Shown in pieces: positions 5,450 to 6,585 of a stretch of DNA of 6,585 nucleotides (position 1 is its first letter; the number at the start of each line of letters is the position of its first letter). The translations under genes were made by a program, and so were the position numbers. The DNA is from Bacteroidota bacterium (GTDB lineage: Bacteria; Bacteroidota; Bacteroidia; Chitinophagales; Chitinophagaceae). Below the pieces are notes generated by a model. It was not told the origin of the DNA and made no database searches. It worked only from the letters and a program-made list of their open reading frames with translations. The stretch is from the NCBI GenBank assembly GCA_023440945.1, contig JAEZRL010000008.1, forward strand, positions 1 through 6,585, read 5' to 3'.

Positions 5450-6585
5450 ACTAAGTTTAAAATTTCATGAATCAATCCTTCGCTTTCTTCTTCCAGTTTC
5501 AATATTTCTTCCGTTACCACTTCAATATCACGCAAAGGCTTGTGGCGGTAGAAATATTTATTAAAGCTTATCTCGTAACCGATCTTTGTTGCATCGAGGT
5601 TTATCCATGCTTCGGGTATATGCGGTTTTACTTCCGTCAAAAAATAATCATGAATATTTTCTTTCAAAGGCACGTTCTCATAGTCACGCACTTCACTTTC
5701 CGTTTCGTATTGCAGGTATTCGCCTTTCTTACCCGTTGAGTAATAACCATAATCGGGCAATGCTTCTTCGGTGCAACCCAAATGTTCCAACAAGTCACTT
5801 AATTTTTCGCCCTGGAGCTTTACCGTTCCTTTTTTCACCTTTGCCGCAGAAGCATCGTACCAACTTACTGCATTTAATATGGCTTGTTTTTCAGAAGCAG
5901 AAAGTTTGGTGTCAATTGTTTTTAAAGCCTTATCCACTTTAGCGATAAAAACATTAAAATCGTCATACTCATCCTTGCCAATTTCCTCCATCAGCTTCGT
6001 TGCGGTTTCCAACAGGCTCAGGCCTTTCTGCCAAACATCTTTATTGATTACACTTTTACTTTGCTTGCTGTTTAAATTCAGTTCATTCTTTTCACACCAT
6101 TCAAGCATTTCCTTCCCATGAGCATTAAGATTCGTGTAAACATCTTCACCAAATGTTGCATAAGCCCATTCCATCGGCTCTTTCAGGTATTTGTCAAAAC
6201 GCAGCGGCGCAATGCGCTCTTCTGTAAACTGTGCCTTCAGTCTTTTAGGCCGTTCAATGGTTACCTTGTAATAACCAAAATCTTTATTGTGAAATATTTT
6301 AGAAGAAATGCCTTCATCTTCGCCTGAAACCTCGTTTATACGTTTCTCCACTGCCTCCATTTCACGATATACTTTTACGATCTCATAAATGTCTTCGGGA
6401 GAAAATTCGCAGTTCTTGTTACCAAGGTTCTTGCGTAGCTTGCGGTACAATAAACTTGCATCAATCAATTGCACTCTTCCGATTCGGTGCGCTGCTTTGT
6501 TGTTTGATAATAACCAGATATAAGTGGTAATGCCCGTATTATAAAACAAGTTATTCGGCATTTGAATAATAGCTTCAAGCAGATC
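5446..6585 (-). CDS. hsdM: Type I restriction-modification methyltransferase subunit M, C-terminal fragment, truncated by the window edge
   Basis: HsdM transfers a methyl group from S-adenosylmethionine to adenine N6 at the HsdS-defined site. The frame is open to base 6585, giving 379 residues here; the internal Met at 6561 is not the start. Eight codons (DLLEAIIQ) precede it and belong to the conserved block ending in FYNTGITTYIWLL (fragment residues 14-26), which in this family lies downstream of the SAM-binding and NPP-F/Y catalytic motifs. Those motifs are therefore outside the window and their integrity cannot be judged. GRVQLIDAS (36-44), FGYYKVTIERP (103-113) and IGYEISFNKYFYRHKPLR (335-352) are further family-typical segments, and the C terminus is a charged helix. 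A TGA stop at 5448-5446 overlaps the start of hsdS, consistent with coupled translation of the two methyltransferase subunits. Identification is very secure. Confidence 0.95.
   Translation of the reverse strand, partial: DLLEAIIQMPNNLFYNTGITTYIWLLSNNKAAHRIGRVQLIDASLLYRKLRKNLGNKNCEFSPEDIYEIVKVYREMEAVEKRINEVSGEDEGISSKIFHNKDFGYYKVTIERPKRLKAQFTEERIAPLRFDKYLKEPMEWAYATFGEDVYTNLNAHGKEMLEWCEKNELNLNSKQSKSVINKDVWQKGLSLLETATKLMEEIGKDEYDDFNVFIAKVDKALKTIDTKLSASEKQAILNAVSWYDASAAKVKKGTVKLQGEKLSDLLEHLGCTEEALPDYGYYSTGKKGEYLQYETESEVRDYENVPLKENIHDYFLTEVKPHIPEAWINLDATKIGYEISFNKYFYRHKPLRDIEVVTEEILKLEEESEGLIHEILNLV

Noticed and set aside
5298..6327. Several overlapping plus-strand open frames (62-118 codons)
   Set aside because: All are antisense to hsdM and the start of hsdS, overlap each other in different frames, and have low-complexity Phe/Ser/Leu-rich translations typical of shadow frames.
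6559..6561. ATG as the true start of the hsdM-like gene
   Set aside because: The frame continues upstream to the window edge with residues typical of HsdM just before FYNTGI, and the catalytic part of HsdM must lie further upstream, so this is an internal Met of a truncated gene.

Overview
This window is almost entirely coding, and every real gene lies on the minus strand. It covers most of a type I restriction-modification (hsd) operon, cut at both ends. In transcription order, from the high-coordinate end to the low: the C-terminal part of hsdM (methyltransferase subunit, entering from beyond 6585), hsdS (specificity subunit), a 505-residue DUF262 protein, a 641-residue DUF262-DUF1524 protein, and the N-terminal 224 codons of hsdR (restriction subunit, leaving at base 1). 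Gene junctions are a 1-4 base overlap, a 12-base gap, a 14-base overlap and a 12-base gap. There is no room for a promoter or terminator between genes, so a single polycistronic transcript starting upstream of hsdM, outside the window, is the simplest reading.

Organism: the DNA is AT-rich. Several start codons follow A/T-rich leaders with no convincing Shine-Dalgarno sequence, and the Hsd proteins resemble variants I associate with Bacteroidota. I infer a Bacteroidota chromosome or mobile defence island, with moderate confidence. Nothing in the window fixes the genus.

How the genes work together: HsdM and HsdS would form the methyltransferase that reads a bipartite DNA site and adds N6-methyladenine. 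HsdR adds ATP-driven translocation and cleavage of unmethylated DNA. Between hsdS and hsdR sit two DUF262 genes. DUF262 is the NTPase-like module known from GmrS, BrxU and SspE, and DUF1524 is the HNH-type nuclease module of GmrD, BrxU and SspE. Both proteins keep the DUF262 signature (YQR, DGQQR and a downstream N-G-D-K block), but only the second carries the DUF1524 motif set. The window therefore looks like a composite defence locus: a classical type I system wrapped around a two-gene DUF262 module. That module may be a heteromeric NTP-dependent nuclease that either catches modified DNA escaping HsdR or depends on HsdMS methylation. The domain calls are well supported by sequence; the joint function is inference.

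The plus strand contains only shadow reading frames. I see no RNA genes, CRISPR arrays or insertion sequences. The only repeat of note is an imperfect 45-base direct repeat inside hsdS.
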